Source of the DNA: Neotamlana sargassicola
Lineage (GTDB): Bacteria > Bacteroidota > Bacteroidia > Flavobacteriales > Flavobacteriaceae
Direction: 5' to 3'
NCBI RefSeq assembly: GCF_020523965.1
Contig: NZ_JAJAPX010000001.1
Span: 186,001-250,000 of the forward strand
DNA length: 64,000 nucleotides
Positions within the stretch are counted from its first letter, which is position 1. Each line of letters starts with the position of its first letter. Below, in pieces: positions 1 through 8,257 of the stretch. The position numbers and the translations under genes are program-made. The notes beneath the pieces are model-generated. The model did no database searches and was not told the DNA's origin. It saw only the letters and a program-made list of their open reading frames with translations.

Positions 1-1
1 C

Positions 2-55
2 GTTGCCAACTTAAAAGAACGAAGCGATTATTTAAACCGATATTTAAACATTTAA
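2..55 (+). CDS. C-terminal tail of an upstream protein, probably a CBS-domain protein (partial)
   Basis: An open frame enters from the left edge and ends at a TAA three bases before the nadK start. Only 17 residues are visible, ending in DYLNRYLNI. In Flavobacteriaceae the gene directly before nadK is usually a CBS-domain protein with a similar tail. The identification therefore rests on remembered synteny plus a short tail, not on a domain seen here. Confidence 0.5.
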   Translation, partial: VANLKERSDYLNRYLNI

Positions 56-58
56 CTT

Positions 59-952
59 ATGAAAGTTGCCGTTTTTGGACGCTATTACAACAAAACAACA
101 AGCAAATCTGTTGAAACATTGTTTAATTATTTGTTTAGACAAGATATTGAAGCCTACATTGAAGATGAATTTTATAATTTAATAAACAACGAAGCTCACA
201 ATATAAAAGGCTTTGAAACCTTCAATAAATTTAACCAACTTGATAAAACCTTTGATTTACTGGTAAGTGTTGGTGGCGATGGTACAATTTTAAGAGCTAT
301 AACTTACGTAAAAGACATAGACATACCAATAATTGGTATAAACACTGGCCGTTTAGGTTTTTTAGCCACGATACATGTTGAAGCTATTGAACAAGCCTTT
401 CAAAATATAATTGATGGTAAATACAAAATTTCCGAACGTAGTTTATTAGCTGTTGAAACATTACCAACAAACGAGGATGTAGAAAATTTATATTTCGCAT
501 TAAATGAAGTTACTGTTAGCCGCAAAAACACAACATCTATGATAACCGTTGAAACTCATCTAGATGGTGAACACTTAACGTCGTACTGGAGCGACGGTTT
601 AATAGTATCTACACCAACAGGCTCTACAGGATATTCCTTAAGTTGCGGTGGACCAGTAATTACACCAGGCGCCTACAGTTTTGTACTCACACCAATAGCA
701 CCGCATAATTTAAGTGCACGCCCCTTAGTTATACCAGATTCTACCGAAATACAATTAAAAGTTGATGGTAGAGAGCAACAGCATTTAATATCGTTAGATT
801 CCAGAATTGCGACTTTAGATAATGGAACCATCATTAAAATTAAGAAAGCCGATTTTACTATTAAAATGATAGATTTATTCAATGAAAGCTTTTTAGACAC
901 TTTAAGAAAAAAATTGCTTTGGGGGGAAGACAACCGCAACCAGAAACAATAA
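59..952 (+). CDS. nadK: NAD kinase
   Basis: This cytosolic enzyme phosphorylates NAD to NADP with ATP or polyphosphate. The 297-residue length is normal for bacterial NadK. The signature GGDGT motif lies at residues 72-76, followed by the NTGRLGF segment near residues 94-100. The substrate-binding stretch with TPTGSTGYSLS lies near residues 184-194, and the C-terminal beta-sandwich core is complete. The ATG lies three bases after the stop of the upstream frame, so the two genes are probably co-transcribed. A separate promoter appears to start the next gene. The assignment is firm from the motifs alone. Confidence 0.96.
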   Translation: MKVAVFGRYYNKTTSKSVETLFNYLFRQDIEAYIEDEFYNLINNEAHNIKGFETFNKFNQLDKTFDLLVSVGGDGTILRAITYVKDIDIPIIGINTGRLGFLATIHVEAIEQAFQNIIDGKYKISERSLLAVETLPTNEDVENLYFALNEVTVSRKNTTSMITVETHLDGEHLTSYWSDGLIVSTPTGSTGYSLSCGGPVITPGAYSFVLTPIAPHNLSARPLVIPDSTEIQLKVDGREQQHLISLDSRIATLDNGTIIKIKKADFTIKMIDLFNESFLDTLRKKLLWGEDNRNQKQ

Positions 953-999
953 TTTATAAGAAAATCTGTTTTAAACTCAGACTAAAAGGGTCTTACACA

Positions 1000-1028
1000 T
1001 TGTAAACTCATCTTATTTATTATATTTG
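1000..1028 (+). promoter_or_regulatory. Bacteroidota-type promoter before the DUF6089 gene
   Basis: TATATTTG at 1021-1028 matches the -7 consensus TAnnTTTG of the Bacteroidota primary sigma factor. A TTG at 1000-1002 lies 18 bases upstream, close to the expected -33 spacing. The start codon at 1046 leaves a short leader. It probably drives the DUF6089-uppS-bamA unit. Confidence 0.6.
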
Positions 1029-1045
1029 CAAACTTTTGAATATTT

Positions 1046-1729
1046 ATGAAGCAATTTATTCTATTGACATTAAGTATTTTATATATTCAATTCTCTAACG
1101 CTCAAATAAACGAAATTGGTGTTTTTGGTGGGGGCAGTAATTTTATTGGCGATATTGGTTCTACGCAGTATATAGCCCCGAATGCGCCTTCTCTGGGATT
1201 AGTTTATAAATGGAATGCTAGTCCGCGACATTCTTGGAGAGCCTCAATAGTTTATTCCGATTTAAAAGCATACGATAGCGATTCAGACGACCCAAGACGA
1301 CAACAAAGAGATTATTACTTAGATTCAAATTTATTAGAAATTTCTGCTGGAATGGAATTTACTTTTTTAGACTTCAATTTACACTCCGAAGATAAATTAA
1401 TAACACCCTACTTATTTTCAGGTATAAGTGCCGTTAACTACATAAACTATTATTACGAGAATGCTTTACCCATTGATCAAAATAAAAGAGAATGGACCTT
1501 TGGAATACCTATGGCTATAGGTATAAAATCAAATTTTTTGGGTAATTTTATCCTCAGTTTCGAAATCGGAGCAAGATACACCTTTACAGATCAAATAGAT
1601 GGCAGCTTTCCAGAAAACACATCAGAAGATTATAGTTTCGGAAATATAAACAATAACGACTGGTATGTATTTACAGGTTTTACACTAACTTACACCTTTG
1701 GAGAAAAACCATGCTATTGTATAGATTAA
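1046..1729 (+). CDS. DUF6089 family outer-membrane beta-barrel protein
   Basis: The protein has 227 residues. A signal peptide of about 19 residues ends at NAQ, followed by an N-terminal GVFGGGSNFIGDIG segment and repeated amphipathic beta-strands. The last strand is YVFTGFTLTYTFG, typical of small outer-membrane barrels. It matches the DUF6089 proteins that sit between nadK and uppS in flavobacteria. Their molecular role is not established. The stop codon is one base from the uppS start, so translation is probably coupled and the protein may take part in envelope assembly with the BamA encoded downstream. That role is inferred from context only. Confidence 0.82.
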   Translation: MKQFILLTLSILYIQFSNAQINEIGVFGGGSNFIGDIGSTQYIAPNAPSLGLVYKWNASPRHSWRASIVYSDLKAYDSDSDDPRRQQRDYYLDSNLLEISAGMEFTFLDFNLHSEDKLITPYLFSGISAVNYINYYYENALPIDQNKREWTFGIPMAIGIKSNFLGNFILSFEIGARYTFTDQIDGSFPENTSEDYSFGNINNNDWYVFTGFTLTYTFGEKPCYCID

Positions 1730-1730
1730 A

Positions 1731-2471
1731 ATGGATTTAAAAGAAAACATAAAACTAAATAGATTACCAAAACACATCGCCATTATTATGGATGGTAATG
1801 GGCGTTGGGCAAAACAACAAGGCATGATTCGTGCTTTTGGGCATGAAAACGGAACAAAAGCGGTAAGACAAACCGTTGAAGCTTGCGCCGAATTAGGCAT
1901 AGAAAACCTAACATTATACGCATTTTCTACCGAAAACTGGAATCGTCCAAAACTTGAAGTACAAACCTTAATGAAGCTTTTAGTCTCTTCGCTTAAAAAA
2001 GAAATTTCAACGCTTCAAGACAACAATATAAAACTCGCTGCCATTGGAAATTTAAATACACTACCAAAAAAAGTACACAGCGAGCTTACCGACGTTATTA
2101 ACAAAACTGCGAATAATTCAAGAATGACGCTTACCCTTGCGTTAAGCTATGGTTCTAGAGAAGAATTACTAAACACTGTTAAAGAAATTAGCATTAAAGT
2201 TAAAAATAATATAATTTCGCCGGAAAATATTGAAGAATCAATTATAAATAAGCATCTTTACACGCAAAATTTACCAGACGTGGATTTGCTTATTAGAACT
2301 AGTGGAGAACAACGTATTAGTAATTTTTTGCTCTGGCAAATCGCTTACGCCGAATTATATTTTACAAAAGTATTATGGCCAGATTTTACCAAGCAACATT
2401 TGTATGAAGCTATTATTGAATATCAAAAAAGAGAACGACGATTTGGGAAAACAAGTGAACAACTTAGCTAA
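1731..2471 (+). CDS. uppS: Isoprenyl transferase (undecaprenyl diphosphate synthase family)
   Basis: The enzyme condenses isopentenyl diphosphate onto farnesyl diphosphate to make the C55 lipid carrier for peptidoglycan and O-antigen. The 246-residue length is typical of the family. The catalytic Asp21 lies in the motif MDGNGRWAK. Downstream are the conserved TLYAFSTENW segment and the C-terminal RTSGEQRISNFLLWQ block that binds isopentenyl diphosphate. The gene starts one base after the DUF6089 stop. Its last 17 bases overlap the inferred bamA start, so the three genes form a tight envelope operon. The function is firm. Product chain length cannot be read from sequence. Confidence 0.95.
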   Translation: MDLKENIKLNRLPKHIAIIMDGNGRWAKQQGMIRAFGHENGTKAVRQTVEACAELGIENLTLYAFSTENWNRPKLEVQTLMKLLVSSLKKEISTLQDNNIKLAAIGNLNTLPKKVHSELTDVINKTANNSRMTLTLALSYGSREELLNTVKEISIKVKNNIISPENIEESIINKHLYTQNLPDVDLLIRTSGEQRISNFLLWQIAYAELYFTKVLWPDFTKQHLYEAIIEYQKRERRFGKTSEQLS

Positions 2472-5046
2472 CACGCTAATTTCAAAACTAAATGTAAAGT
2501 ATACTTTAACATTACTTTTTTTAATTACCTGCTTAAGCATTGAAGCTCAAACTTATAGCGAAGGTAGCAAATACACTATAGGAGCAATAACTGTTTCTGG
2601 AGACACTTCATTTAATGAGCAAACCATAATTTCTTATTCTGGCTTAACAAAAGGCAAAGAAATTACCATTCCTGGCGAAGAAATAGCAAATGCAATTAAA
2701 AAACTTTGGAACTCAAAATTGTTTAGCGATATCGAAGTTTTCGTAACTCGCACCGAAGGCGATGTAGCTTATTTAGAAATTAACCTTTCCGATTTACCAC
2801 AGCTAAACCTTTTAAAAATTAACGGTGTAAAAAAAGGGAAACAAGAAGCTATTATTAAAGAAGCCAAACTTAATAAAGGAGTAAAAGTTACCGAAAACCT
2901 TATTACAACAACAAAAAATTATTTACAAAAAAAATACAAGAAGGACGGTTTTTTAAATACAAAAGTACATGTTAACACTATAGAAGTTAAGGATTCTATT
3001 CCTACAGCTCGAGTAAATATGGTGCTTAATATTGATAAAGGTGAAAAAGTAAAAATTAAAGATATAGCATTTTCAGGCAACTCCATTTTAAGTGATAAAA
3101 AGCTTAGAAAAGCTATGAAAAGCACCAAAAAAATTAACCGTTTACGTGTTTACAAGCGTTCAAAATTTATCGATTCTGCATATCAAGCCGATTTAGGACA
3201 CATCGTAGATAAATACAAAGAAAACGGCTATCGCGATGCACGTATAATTACCGATAGCGTTATTGTAAACGACGACAAAACTATCTCGTTAAAAATAGTC
3301 GTAAATGAAGGCGAACTTTACACCTTTGGCGATATTACATTTATTGGTAATACCGTATACTCAAACGAATATTTAAGCCGTATTTTAAGAATTAATAAAG
3401 GCGACACATATAACGGTGTAGAACTACAAAAACGAATTGCAGACGACACTAAACCAGACGGTTTCGATATTACAAACCAATACCAAAATAACGGATACTT
3501 ATTCTCTACCATAAACCCAGTTGAAGTTAGTGCCGATAATAACGTTATTGATATTGAAGTTAGAATTTCTGAAGGAAAGCCAGCATATTTCAATAATGTA
3601 TCTGTGGTTGGTAACGACAAAACAAACGATCATGTAGTGTATCGTGAAATACGTACGCGCCCAGGGCAATTATATAGTAAAGCCAATGTAGTACGTACCG
3701 TTCGTGAACTTGGGCAATTAGGGTTTTTCGATGCCCAAGAAATTACACCAAACTTTAACAACCCAAACCCTAACGAAGGAACCATCGATATGGAATATTC
3801 GGTTAAAGAAACCGGTTCTAGCCAAATCGAACTTCAAGGTGGCTACGGTGGTGGTGGTTTTATTGGTACTTTAGGTTTATCGTTTAATAACTTTTCAATA
3901 AAAGATATTTTCAAAAAAGAAGCATACAAACCAATACCAATGGGCGACGGACAAAAATTAGCATTACGTTTACAAGCAAGCCGTTTTTTCCAAACCTATA
4001 GTTTCTCGTTCTCCGAGCCTTGGTTAGGTGGTAAACGCCCAGTGCAATTTTCAACATCATTATCGCACACAAAACAGTTTTTATATGATTATACTACTGG
4101 AAATGCCGATAAAAGCAGAAGCTTTAATATCACCGGACTTACCTTTGGCTTAGCAAAACGATTAACTGTTCCAGACGATTATTTTACATTATCGCAAGCC
4201 ATAAGTTTTCAGCGTTACGATTTAAATAATTACAATACCGGTTTATTTACATTTGGTGATGGTTACTCGAACAACTTATCTTACACCGTTGGGTTAAGTA
4301 GAAATAATACGAGTGTAGACCCTATTTATCCTACCGGTGGATCTAAATTTAGTGTTACCGCTAAACTTACGCTTCCATATTCACTCTTTAACGGTGTGGA
4401 CTATGCCGAATTAAAAGATGAATATGATGACCTTGATTTAACAGATGCTGATGATTACGCGCGTGCTGGAGAAATAGATCAAGAACGTTTTAAGTGGTTA
4501 GAATTTTACAAAGTTAACTTTCAAGGAGAATGGTACACACAACTTACTAAAGATTTAGTGCTGCGTCCGTTAGTGGAATTTGGCTTTTTAGGTGCCTACA
4601 ATCAAGATAGAGGTGTAATTCCTTTTGAGCGCTACTTTTTAGGAGGCGATGGTTTAGCAAACTATAGTTTAGATGGCCGTGAAGTAATACAATTACGTGG
4701 TTACCCTAACCAATCGCTAACACCACTTGATGAATCAACCAATCAAGCATCGAGCGATGGTGGTACTATTTACAACAAGTTTTCTTTAGAATTACGTTAC
4801 CCAATAACGTTAAAAGCATCGGCTAAAATATATGCCCTAGGTTTTTTAGAAGGCGGAGTATCGTATAACAGTTTTAGAGACTACAACCCATTTAATATAA
4901 AACGTTCGGCTGGTTTAGGTGTTCGTATTTTTATGCCAGCATTTGGTTTATTAGGAATCGATTTTGGTCACGGATTCGACCCATTACCAGGGCAAACAGT
5001 TAAAAACGGATGGGAAACTCACTTCATAATCGGGCAGCAATTTTAA
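2455..5046 (+). CDS. bamA: Outer membrane protein assembly factor BamA
   Basis: This is the central beta-barrel insertase of the outer membrane. With a GTG start at 2455 the product is 863 residues. It opens with a plausible signal peptide, in which hydrophobic YTLTLLFLITCLSIEAQ follows a lysine-containing n-region. The open frame extends back to a GTG at 2302, but that adds about 50 residues that overlap uppS and buries the signal peptide. I therefore chose 2455, which overlaps uppS by 17 bp. Residues of roughly 40-430 carry repeated POTRA units (for example IKDIAFSGNSIL and FGDITFIGNTVYS). The C-terminal half is the barrel, with the conserved FFLGG-type loop (RYFLGGDGL) and a terminal strand ending in a hydrophobic residue (QF). 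The overlap suggests translational coupling. Confidence 0.93.
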   Translation: MNNLANTLISKLNVKYTLTLLFLITCLSIEAQTYSEGSKYTIGAITVSGDTSFNEQTIISYSGLTKGKEITIPGEEIANAIKKLWNSKLFSDIEVFVTRTEGDVAYLEINLSDLPQLNLLKINGVKKGKQEAIIKEAKLNKGVKVTENLITTTKNYLQKKYKKDGFLNTKVHVNTIEVKDSIPTARVNMVLNIDKGEKVKIKDIAFSGNSILSDKKLRKAMKSTKKINRLRVYKRSKFIDSAYQADLGHIVDKYKENGYRDARIITDSVIVNDDKTISLKIVVNEGELYTFGDITFIGNTVYSNEYLSRILRINKGDTYNGVELQKRIADDTKPDGFDITNQYQNNGYLFSTINPVEVSADNNVIDIEVRISEGKPAYFNNVSVVGNDKTNDHVVYREIRTRPGQLYSKANVVRTVRELGQLGFFDAQEITPNFNNPNPNEGTIDMEYSVKETGSSQIELQGGYGGGGFIGTLGLSFNNFSIKDIFKKEAYKPIPMGDGQKLALRLQASRFFQTYSFSFSEPWLGGKRPVQFSTSLSHTKQFLYDYTTGNADKSRSFNITGLTFGLAKRLTVPDDYFTLSQAISFQRYDLNNYNTGLFTFGDGYSNNLSYTVGLSRNNTSVDPIYPTGGSKFSVTAKLTLPYSLFNGVDYAELKDEYDDLDLTDADDYARAGEIDQERFKWLEFYKVNFQGEWYTQLTKDLVLRPLVEFGFLGAYNQDRGVIPFERYFLGGDGLANYSLDGREVIQLRGYPNQSLTPLDESTNQASSDGGTIYNKFSLELRYPITLKASAKIYALGFLEGGVSYNSFRDYNPFNIKRSAGLGVRIFMPAFGLLGIDFGHGFDPLPGQTVKNGWETHFIIGQQF

Positions 5047-5130
5047 TTAAAAAATAATTTTGGCACGATATTTTCTAATAACACTTTGATGTTTTGCATA
5101 ATAATTAAAATTTTTAATGTTAAAATTCGT

Positions 5131-5138
5131 TAATTTTG
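5131..5138 (+). promoter_or_regulatory. Possible -7 promoter element before the OmpH genes
   Basis: TAATTTTG fits the TAnnTTTG consensus about 80 bases before the chosen ompH start. No convincing -33 TTG is present at the right distance, so this is a weak call. Confidence 0.3.
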
Positions 5139-5217
5139 AAAACAGTAAATTTACCGAAGTAAAATTTTACGATTATATTTAACATTTATGAATTTTCAAA
5201 TTATAAAATATAAACCC

Positions 5218-6228
5218 ATGCAAAATAAAGTTCTTTTTTTATTGACATTAGTTCTTACTGTAAGTCTATCGTCGTTTGCTCAACGTGGTTTAAGAGTTGC
5301 TTATATTGATACCGAATATATTTTAGAAAATGTTCCAGAATACCAAGAAGCGTCAAATCAACTTAATACTAAAGCCGAAAAATGGAAAAATGAAATCCAT
5401 CAAAAGCTAACCGCAATCGAGCAAAAGCGAAAAGATTTAAGTAACGAAAAGGCACTTTTAACTAAAGAGTTAATAAACGAACGCGAAGAGGACATTTTGT
5501 TTGAAGAGCAAGAAATTCTAGATTATCAACAAAAGCGATTTGGCCCAAACGGAGATTTGTTTATTCAGCAAAAACAATTAATGCAGCCTATTCAAGATCA
5601 AATTTTTGCAGCCGTACAAGACATCGCTGCGGGCAAAAGCTACGATATGGTTTTAGATAAAGCCGAAGTAAACATGTTATACTCTAACAAAGCTTACGAT
5701 ATTAGCGAGCAAATTTTACGAAGTATAACAAGAACAGCAAAACGAAACCAAGCGCAAACCAAAGCTGAAAGAAAAGCAGCTAAAGAAGAAGAGTTAATTC
5801 CGGAAATAAACACCGAATTAGAAGCCAGACAAAAAGCTTTAGAAGAAAAAAAAGCTGCTAGAGAAAGTGCTATTGAAAAAGCAAGACAAGAAAAATTAGC
5901 TGCTCGCGAAGCTAAAGTTAAAGCTGCCGAAGAACGTCGTAAAAAAATATTAGAAGAACGTGAAAAAGCTAGACAGGCTAAACTAGAAGGCTCCGATACA
6001 GAAACTAAAGTAACTGAAGGCGCAGGCACTGAAAAAACAGGAACTGAAAAAACCGAAGAAACCGAAGAAACGGAATCTGAAGCACCTAAAACTAGAGAAC
6101 AGCTTATTGAAGAAAATAGGCAACGTAAATTAGCCGAAAGAGCTGCCAGAAAAAAAGAACTAGAAGAAAAAAAGAAGAAAATACTAGAAGAAAGACAAAA
6201 AGCTAAAGATAGCTTAAACAACAATTAA
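5218..6228 (+). CDS. OmpH/Skp-family periplasmic chaperone with long charged C-terminal extension
   Basis: Skp-like proteins hold unfolded outer-membrane proteins in the periplasm for BamA, encoded just upstream. The ATG at 5218 gives a clean signal peptide ending at SFAQ. An in-frame ATG ten codons earlier (5188) would add residues before the lysine, so 5218 is preferred but not proven. The mature protein begins RVAYIDTEYILENVPEYQ, as in OmpH proteins, and continues as a helical coiled coil to about residue 175. An extra segment of roughly 160 residues, very rich in Lys, Glu, Ala and Arg, with a TE-rich spacer in the middle, then runs to the C-terminus. Ordinary Skp is about 160 residues, so this tail doubles the protein. 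The tail function is unknown. Confidence 0.88.
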   Translation: MQNKVLFLLTLVLTVSLSSFAQRGLRVAYIDTEYILENVPEYQEASNQLNTKAEKWKNEIHQKLTAIEQKRKDLSNEKALLTKELINEREEDILFEEQEILDYQQKRFGPNGDLFIQQKQLMQPIQDQIFAAVQDIAAGKSYDMVLDKAEVNMLYSNKAYDISEQILRSITRTAKRNQAQTKAERKAAKEEELIPEINTELEARQKALEEKKAARESAIEKARQEKLAAREAKVKAAEERRKKILEEREKARQAKLEGSDTETKVTEGAGTEKTGTEKTEETEETESEAPKTREQLIEENRQRKLAERAARKKELEEKKKKILEERQKAKDSLNNN

Positions 6229-6258
6229 TAATTTATAACACACATTAATACTTTAACA

Positions 6259-6759
6259 ATGAAACACTTAAAAACTATTTTATTAGCGACGGCATTATGC
6301 ATTGGTACTATTAGCTTTACTCAAGCACAAAGTAAAGTTGCACATATAAACACTCAAGAATTAATTGCTGCTATGCCAGAGGCTAAAGCTGCTCAGTCTG
6401 AACTTGAAACACTTGGTAAAACCTACCAAACCGATATTCAAGCATCTATTACCGAGTACCAAAACACGGTTAAGCAATACGAAGCAGAAGCTAGTACTAA
6501 AACCGATGAAGAAAACCAAAAACGTGGTTTAGAGTTACAAGAAAAGCAACAACGTATTGCTCAATTTAGAGCTGATGCACAAAAGCACATTGCAGAAAAA
6601 GAAGCTGAATTATTTAAGCCTATTCAAGAAAAAGCGATGAATGCTATTAACGAAGTTGCAAAATCTTTAGGTTACGATTACGTTTTAGACAGAGCTACTT
6701 TAATTGTAGCCGAAGGAAAAGATATCTCTACAGATGTAAAGAAAAAATTAGGTATTTAA
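6259..6759 (+). CDS. OmpH/Skp-family periplasmic chaperone
   Basis: This 166-residue protein is the canonical-length OmpH/Skp paralogue of the preceding gene. A signal peptide ends at TQAQ, followed by KVAHINTQELIAAMPEAKAA. A long alpha-helical coiled coil comes next, and the C-terminal YDYVLDRATLI segment is shared with the first copy (YDMVLDKAEV). It lies 30 bp after the first ompH and is followed by a strong terminator, so the two are probably transcribed together, possibly with bamA. It is expected to act as a trimeric holdase for outer-membrane proteins. The tandem pair after bamA is usual in Bacteroidota. Confidence 0.93.
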   Translation: MKHLKTILLATALCIGTISFTQAQSKVAHINTQELIAAMPEAKAAQSELETLGKTYQTDIQASITEYQNTVKQYEAEASTKTDEENQKRGLELQEKQQRIAQFRADAQKHIAEKEAELFKPIQEKAMNAINEVAKSLGYDYVLDRATLIVAEGKDISTDVKKKLGI

Positions 6760-6781
6760 TAAAACCTTTACTCTTAAAAAT

Positions 6782-6811
6782 AAAAAAGCTGCTTTTTAAA
6801 GCAGCTTTTTT
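6782..6811 (+). terminator. Rho-independent terminator after the OmpH genes
   Basis: A perfect 14-bp inverted repeat (arms 6782-6795 and 6798-6811, core AGCTGCTTT/AAAGCAGCT) has a 2-base loop and ends in a T-run. It separates the bamA-ompH unit from murI, whose ATG follows 15 bases later. The arms are A/T-flanked on both sides, so it could also work on the other strand. Confidence 0.85.
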
Positions 6812-6825
6812 ATTTTTGTTAAACT

Positions 6826-7605
6826 ATGAAAACAAACGATATTGGCATTTTCGATTCTGGAATTGGGGGTACTTCCATTTGGACGGAAATTAACACACTG
6901 CTTCCAAACGAAAACACCATTTATTTAGCCGATAGTAAAAATGCGCCTTACGGCCCAAAAGGAAAAGAGGCCATTATAAATTTAAGCATTAAAAATACAG
7001 AGTACTTAATAAAACAAAACTGTAAGCTTATTGTTGTGGCATGCAACACGGCCACTACAAATGCCATAGATTACTTAAGAGCTAATTACAGCTTACCGTT
7101 TATTGGTATTGAACCTGCTATTAAACCAGCTGCTTTGCAAACAAAAACAAACAGCATAGGTATTTTAGCTACACGCGGTACATTGAGTAGTGCGTTATTC
7201 TCGAAAACCTCAACCTTGTTTGCTAGTAACATAAAAGTAATTGAACAGCATGGCGATGGTATTGTAGAACTTATTGAAAATGGCAAGCTATTTTCGGATG
7301 AAATGAATAGCATTTTAACAGGGTATTTGCAACCCATGATTGATGCTAATATTGATTATTTGGTATTAGGCTGCACGCATTACCCCTACTTAATGCCGTT
7401 GCTTATAAAACTTTTACCAAAACATGTTAAAATTATAGATTCTGGTGCCGCTGTTGCACGACAAACTAAATCTGTTTTAGAACAGAACGATTTACTTAAT
7501 TCATTGCATGTAAAAGGTGAAAATACATTCTTCTCAAATAGTAATACGGAAGTTATGAAAAGCCTTTTAGGAACTAATTATACCGTTAATTATTTAGATT
7601 TTTAA
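6826..7605 (+). CDS. murI: Glutamate racemase
   Basis: The enzyme makes D-glutamate for peptidoglycan by cofactor-independent racemisation with two cysteines. At 259 residues it has normal length. Visible motifs are IGIFDSGIGGTS with Asp10, the first catalytic Cys73 in ACNTATTNA, and the second Cys183 in GCTHYPYL. Both catalytic cysteines are intact, so it should be active. It follows the OmpH terminator closely, so its promoter must lie in or next to the hairpin. This order (bamA, ompH, ompH, murI) is common in flavobacteria. Confidence 0.95.
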   Translation: MKTNDIGIFDSGIGGTSIWTEINTLLPNENTIYLADSKNAPYGPKGKEAIINLSIKNTEYLIKQNCKLIVVACNTATTNAIDYLRANYSLPFIGIEPAIKPAALQTKTNSIGILATRGTLSSALFSKTSTLFASNIKVIEQHGDGIVELIENGKLFSDEMNSILTGYLQPMIDANIDYLVLGCTHYPYLMPLLIKLLPKHVKIIDSGAAVARQTKSVLEQNDLLNSLHVKGENTFFSNSNTEVMKSLLGTNYTVNYLDF

Positions 7606-7610
7606 GGTAA

Positions 7611-7712
7611 CTTAAATTGCGTTAAGGATTGAAGTGGTTAGCTTTTGGCGAGGCGCGCATCGAGCCAAAACTAGTAACGAAAAGTCTGACCCTTGTGGTA
7701 ACGCCCAATTTA
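7611..7712 (+). ncRNA. Structured intergenic element, probably a dispersed flavobacterial RNA or repeat
   Basis: This element lies between the convergent murI and carbonic anhydrase genes. GCGTTA (7619-7624) can pair with TAACGC (7699-7704). GTTA (7637-7640) can pair with TAAC (7675-7678), and TTTTGGC (7643-7649) with GCCAAAA (7664-7670). The pairings are nested, as in a folded RNA. The unpaired blocks GGATTGAAG and GAAAAGTCTGACCC resemble sequence I remember from intergenic spacers in other Flavobacteriaceae genomes. Only one copy is in this window, so dispersal cannot be shown here. It could be a small RNA, a bidirectional 3' processing element or a mobile palindromic repeat. It is locally richer in G+C than its surroundings. 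Confidence 0.5.
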
Positions 7713-7729
7713 TTTATAATGCGTTTGTT

Positions 7730-8248
7730 TTAATCTTCTTTAAACCAACTGGAATATTTAATATAGTTATTCGCTATTCTATCAATTTGACCAGAAATTA
7801 GTTCTGGGCTAACATCTTTTATTTTTTTAGCTGGAACTCCGGCATAAATACTGCCAGATTCTACGTGGGTATTTTGCGTTAAAACGGCTCCTGCAGCGAT
7901 GATACTATTGCTTTCCACGATACAATTATCCATAATAATACTGCCCATGCCAACCAAAACATTATCGTGAATGGTGCAACCGTGCACTATGGCATTGTGC
8001 CCTATGGAAACGTTATTACCTATTGTTGTTGGAGATGTTTTATATGTAGCGTGAATTACCGCACCGTCCTGTACGTTAACTTTATTTCCCATTTTTATAA
8101 AATGCACATCGCCTCGCACTACAGCATTAAACCAAAAACTACATTGGTTTCCTGCCGTAACCTCGCCAACAATTGTTGCGTTTTCCGCGATATAACAATC
8201 TTCTGGTAATTGCGGATGTTTACCGTTTACAGACTTTATAATTGGCAT
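7730..8248 (-). CDS. Gamma-class carbonic anhydrase family protein
   Basis: This is a 172-residue left-handed beta-helix protein built from hexapeptide repeats of the IxxxxV type. It matches the YrdA/PaaY branch of gamma carbonic anhydrases, which form trimers with a metal at each interface. The three metal ligands of the family are present as His66, His84 and His89, the last two in the IGHNAIVH spacing. Reversible hydration of CO2 is therefore possible, though many members have weak or untested activity. It ends convergent with murI and starts nine bases after the stop of the PorP/SprF gene, so the two may share a transcript. Confidence 0.9.
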   Translation of the reverse strand: MPIIKSVNGKHPQLPEDCYIAENATIVGEVTAGNQCSFWFNAVVRGDVHFIKMGNKVNVQDGAVIHATYKTSPTTIGNNVSIGHNAIVHGCTIHDNVLVGMGSIIMDNCIVESNSIIAAGAVLTQNTHVESGSIYAGVPAKKIKDVSPELISGQIDRIANNYIKYSSWFKED

Positions 8249-8257
8249 AGTTTATTT

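Noticed and set aside
2302-2454. Upstream extension of bamA to a GTG at 2302
   Set aside because: It would lie wholly inside uppS in another frame and put about 50 charged residues before the signal peptide.
5694-6224. Open frame of 176 codons on the minus strand
   Set aside because: It is the antisense of the Lys/Glu-rich tail of the OmpH protein, giving a Ser/Leu/Phe-rich low-complexity translation with no domain.
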